Part shown: positions 31,921 through 33,505 of the stretch, one piece after another
How the letters are laid out: every line of letters begins with the position of its first letter
How positions within the stretch are numbered: position 1 is the stretch's first letter
DNA from: Betaproteobacteria bacterium HGW-Betaproteobacteria-12
Lineage (GTDB): Bacteria > Pseudomonadota > Gammaproteobacteria > Burkholderiales > Rhodocyclaceae
Direction: 5' to 3'
DNA: 33,505 nucleotides
NCBI GenBank assembly: GCA_002842345.1
Contig: PHCU01000027.1
Location: forward strand, 1-33,505
Program-made: the position numbers and the translations under genes
The notes under the pieces: generated by a model
The model's database searches: none
What the model was told of the DNA's origin: nothing
The model's input: only the letters and a program-made list of their open reading frames with translations

Positions 31921-33134
31921 GCCGCCGCCGCATCGTCCACGTCGTCTATCGTTTCGCAATCGGCGGCCTGGAAAACGTCATCGTCCAGCTGATCAACCGC
32001 CTGCCTGCCGACGACTACGAGCACATCGTCCTCTCGCTGACCAGCATCAGCGACTTCAAGAACCGCATCGAACGCCCGGACGTTCAGTTCATCGAACTGA
32101 ACAAACCCCCCGGCCATGCCATTCCGCTCTACCCCAAGATCTTCCGGCTGCTGCGCCAGTTGAAGCCGGATGTGCTTCATACCTGCAACCTCGCCGCCCT
32201 CGAAATCGTCCCCATCGGCTGGCTGGCCGGCGTGCCCTGCCGCATCCACGCCGAACACGGCTGGGATGCCCACGACCCCGACGGCACCAATCCGCGTTAC
32301 CAGCGCCTCAGAAAGCTCTACAAACCCTTCGTCAGTCACTACGTCACCGTTTCCCAGGAGCTCCACGACTACCTCGGCAAAGCCGTGCACGTCCCGCCGG
32401 AACGGCGCTCGCTAATTGCCAACGGCGTCGACACCGAACGTTTCTCGCCCGCCATCGGCATTTCCCCCACCGTACCGGGCTGTCCGTTCAGCCCGCGCCA
32501 ACACTGGCTGCTCGGCACCGTCGGCCGACTGGAAACGGTCAAGAACCAGCCCTACCTCGCCCGCGCCTTCGTCCGGCTGGCCAAGCAGCATCCTGAAGTA
32601 CTGGAGCGCATGCGCCTGATCATCGTCGGCGACGGCCCGCTGCGTGGGCAAGTAGAAGCCATCCTTGCCGAAGCCAACCTGCAGGCCTATGCCTGGCTGC
32701 CCGGCGCCCGCGATGACATTCCCGAGATCCTGCGCATGCTCGATTGTTTTACCTTGCCGTCGCTGGCCGAAGGAACCTCCTGCACCCTGCAGGAAGCAAT
32801 GGCAACTGGCCTGCCGGCAATCGTCACCACCGTCGGCGGCAATACCAAGCTCGTCGAACAAACGCGCAACGGTTGGTGGACGCCAGCCAACGACGAAAGC
32901 GAATTCAGCCAGGCACTCTGGGCCGCCTGGAGCAACCCGGAAGCCCTCCAGGCCTACGGCAGCGAAGCACGACGATTGGCGCTGGAAACCTTTGCCCTCG
33001 ATGGAATGATCTCCGCCTACGCAACCCTGTTTGCCGACGGAAAACCCCATCGCGGCAACACCACTCAGTCAACCGTCATTCCCGCGAAGGCGGGAATCCA
33101 GGAAGACGTGACAAGATCCAATAATTTCGACTGA
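31917..33134 (+). CDS. XrtA-associated glycosyltransferase 2 (TIGR03088-like)
   Basis: 405 aa GT-B (family 4) enzyme. N-terminal VVYRFAIGGLENVIVQLINRLP is the marker of the PEP-CTERM/EpsH1 transferase group; HTCNLAALE, AEHGWDAHDPDG, IANGVDTERFSP, GTVGRLETVKNQPYLARAF and LPSLAEGTSCTLQEAMATGLPAIVTT follow. The last about 30 residues (after ATLFADGKPHRG) are unlike the family and are encoded by a repeat element read as VIPAKAGIQ (387-395), so the natural end is probably near residue 375. It overlaps the preceding gene by ATGA. It adds a further sugar to the repeat unit. Confidence 0.93.
   Translation: MSRRRIVHVVYRFAIGGLENVIVQLINRLPADDYEHIVLSLTSISDFKNRIERPDVQFIELNKPPGHAIPLYPKIFRLLRQLKPDVLHTCNLAALEIVPIGWLAGVPCRIHAEHGWDAHDPDGTNPRYQRLRKLYKPFVSHYVTVSQELHDYLGKAVHVPPERRSLIANGVDTERFSPAIGISPTVPGCPFSPRQHWLLGTVGRLETVKNQPYLARAFVRLAKQHPEVLERMRLIIVGDGPLRGQVEAILAEANLQAYAWLPGARDDIPEILRMLDCFTLPSLAEGTSCTLQEAMATGLPAIVTTVGGNTKLVEQTRNGWWTPANDESEFSQALWAAWSNPEALQAYGSEARRLALETFALDGMISAYATLFADGKPHRGNTTQSTVIPAKAGIQEDVTRSNNFD
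33075..33101. repeat. dRS3-like palindromic repeat inside the glycosyltransferase 3' end
   Basis: ATTCCCGC-GAAG-GCGGGAAT (33078-33097) is a perfect 8-bp inverted repeat with the ATTCCC-N8-GGGAAT pattern known as dRS3 in Neisseria and common as a dispersed repeat in other beta- and gammaproteobacteria. Flanks GTC and CCAG extend the usual conserved block. It reads through in frame as VIPAKAGIQ. Confidence 0.8.
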
Positions 33135-33223
33135 CTCGTTTTCCAGCATGAAAAATGTCACATGCAAACCGGAAAACCTGTGCTCCAATCGCCCCCTGAC
33201 TCAACCCAACAAAGCAAATCACC

Positions 33224-33505
33224 ATGAAAATCACCGTCGTCGGCAGCGGCTATGTCGGACTGGTCAGCGGCACCTGTCTGGCCGAAGTAGGCAACGACGT
33301 CCTCTGCCTGGACGTCGATCCGGAGAAGATCCGCATCCTTCAGGATGGCGGCATCCCGATCTACGAACCCGGTCTGCAGGAGATGGTCCGGCGCAACGTC
33401 GCCGCTGGCCGCCTGCACTTCACCACCGATATCGAGAAGGCCGTGCAGCACGGCACCATCCAGTTCATCGCCGTCGGCACGCCGCCGGATGAAGACGGCT
33501 CGGCC
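33224..33505 (+). CDS. ugd: UDP-glucose/GDP-mannose dehydrogenase, N-terminal part (runs off window)
   Basis: 94 codons are visible, open to the window edge. The start [21 protein letters not shown] has the Rossmann motif GSGYVG (7-12), followed by [11 protein letters not shown], the [12 protein letters not shown] motif (about 44-55) and [12 protein letters not shown] (about 81-92), all diagnostic for the UDP-glucose 6-dehydrogenase family. It would oxidise UDP-glucose to UDP-glucuronate for the polymer, a substrate that suits the amidotransferase upstream. GDP-mannose dehydrogenase is an alternative, given manC in the window, but [10 protein letters not shown] is more Ugd-like. No Shine-Dalgarno is evident. 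The C-terminal domains lie outside the window. Confidence 0.9.
   Translation, partial: MKITVVGSGYVGLVSGTCLAEVGNDVLCLDVDPEKIRILQDGGIPIYEPGLQEMVRRNVAAGRLHFTTDIEKAVQHGTIQFIAVGTPPDEDGSA

Noticed and set aside
33148..33492. Open frame starting MKNVTCKPENLC across the ugd start
   Set aside because: It becomes Arg/His/Pro-rich once it enters ugd in another frame; the ugd frame has the real dehydrogenase motifs.
1..33505. CRISPR arrays, tRNA/rRNA genes, transposases, phage genes
   Set aside because: Looked for by eye on both strands; no spaced repeats, cloverleaf-like T-loop words or transposase-like proteins were seen.

Overview
The window looks like a chromosomal segment of a GC-rich betaproteobacterium, most likely of the Rhodocyclales (Dechloromonas/Azonexus/Zoogloea-like). 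This rests on the gene families, the alaA-hom-thrC neighbourhood and a complete exosortase A (XrtA) exopolysaccharide locus. It is inference from content; no database search was possible. I saw no rRNA, tRNA, CRISPR array, insertion sequence or phage gene, and no gene-free stretch exceeds 300 bases.

Region 1 (1-7348) is core metabolism. nadC (NAD synthesis) and a 45-aa membrane peptide face a minus-strand series: alaA, hom, a DUF2249 gene, a polytopic membrane protein and thrC. The two enzymes of threonine synthesis are separated by the DUF2249/membrane pair, with a rho-independent terminator between hom and that pair. A Mth938-like gene diverges from alaA behind a probable sigma-70 promoter.

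Region 2 (7349-17135) is an envelope/accessory block. It holds manC (GDP-mannose supply) and a Lol-like transport set: a LolA-like periplasmic protein, an ABC ATPase, a DUF1302-like outer-membrane barrel and two paralogous FtsX/LolC-type permeases. The set is interrupted by a lower-GC, minus-strand island (about 12.0-14.6 kb). The island carries a PEP-CTERM protein behind a good sigma-54 promoter, and a flavin oxidase of the vanillyl-alcohol oxidase/p-cresol methylhydroxylase type.

Region 3 (17265-33505) is one long plus-strand XrtA/PEP-CTERM exopolysaccharide cluster. In order it encodes a Wza-like export lipoprotein, chain-length determinant, tyrosine autokinase, outer-membrane barrel, ExeA-like ATPase, UDP-GlcNAc 2-epimerase (wecB), polysaccharide deacetylase, FemAB-like protein, glycosyltransferase 1, exosortase A fused to EpsI, an asparagine-synthase-like amidotransferase, a GSU2403-type nucleotidyltransferase-fold protein, glycosyltransferase 2 and the start of a UDP-glucose dehydrogenase. 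Many of these genes abut or overlap by 1-17 bases. The locus should make and export a polysaccharide, while XrtA processes PEP-CTERM proteins such as the one encoded at 12010-12777.

The least explained parts are the split Lol-like system with its PEP-CTERM/oxidase island, the nucleotidyltransferase-fold gene with its own palindromic promoter inside the XrtA cluster, and the DUF2249/membrane-protein pair between hom and thrC.
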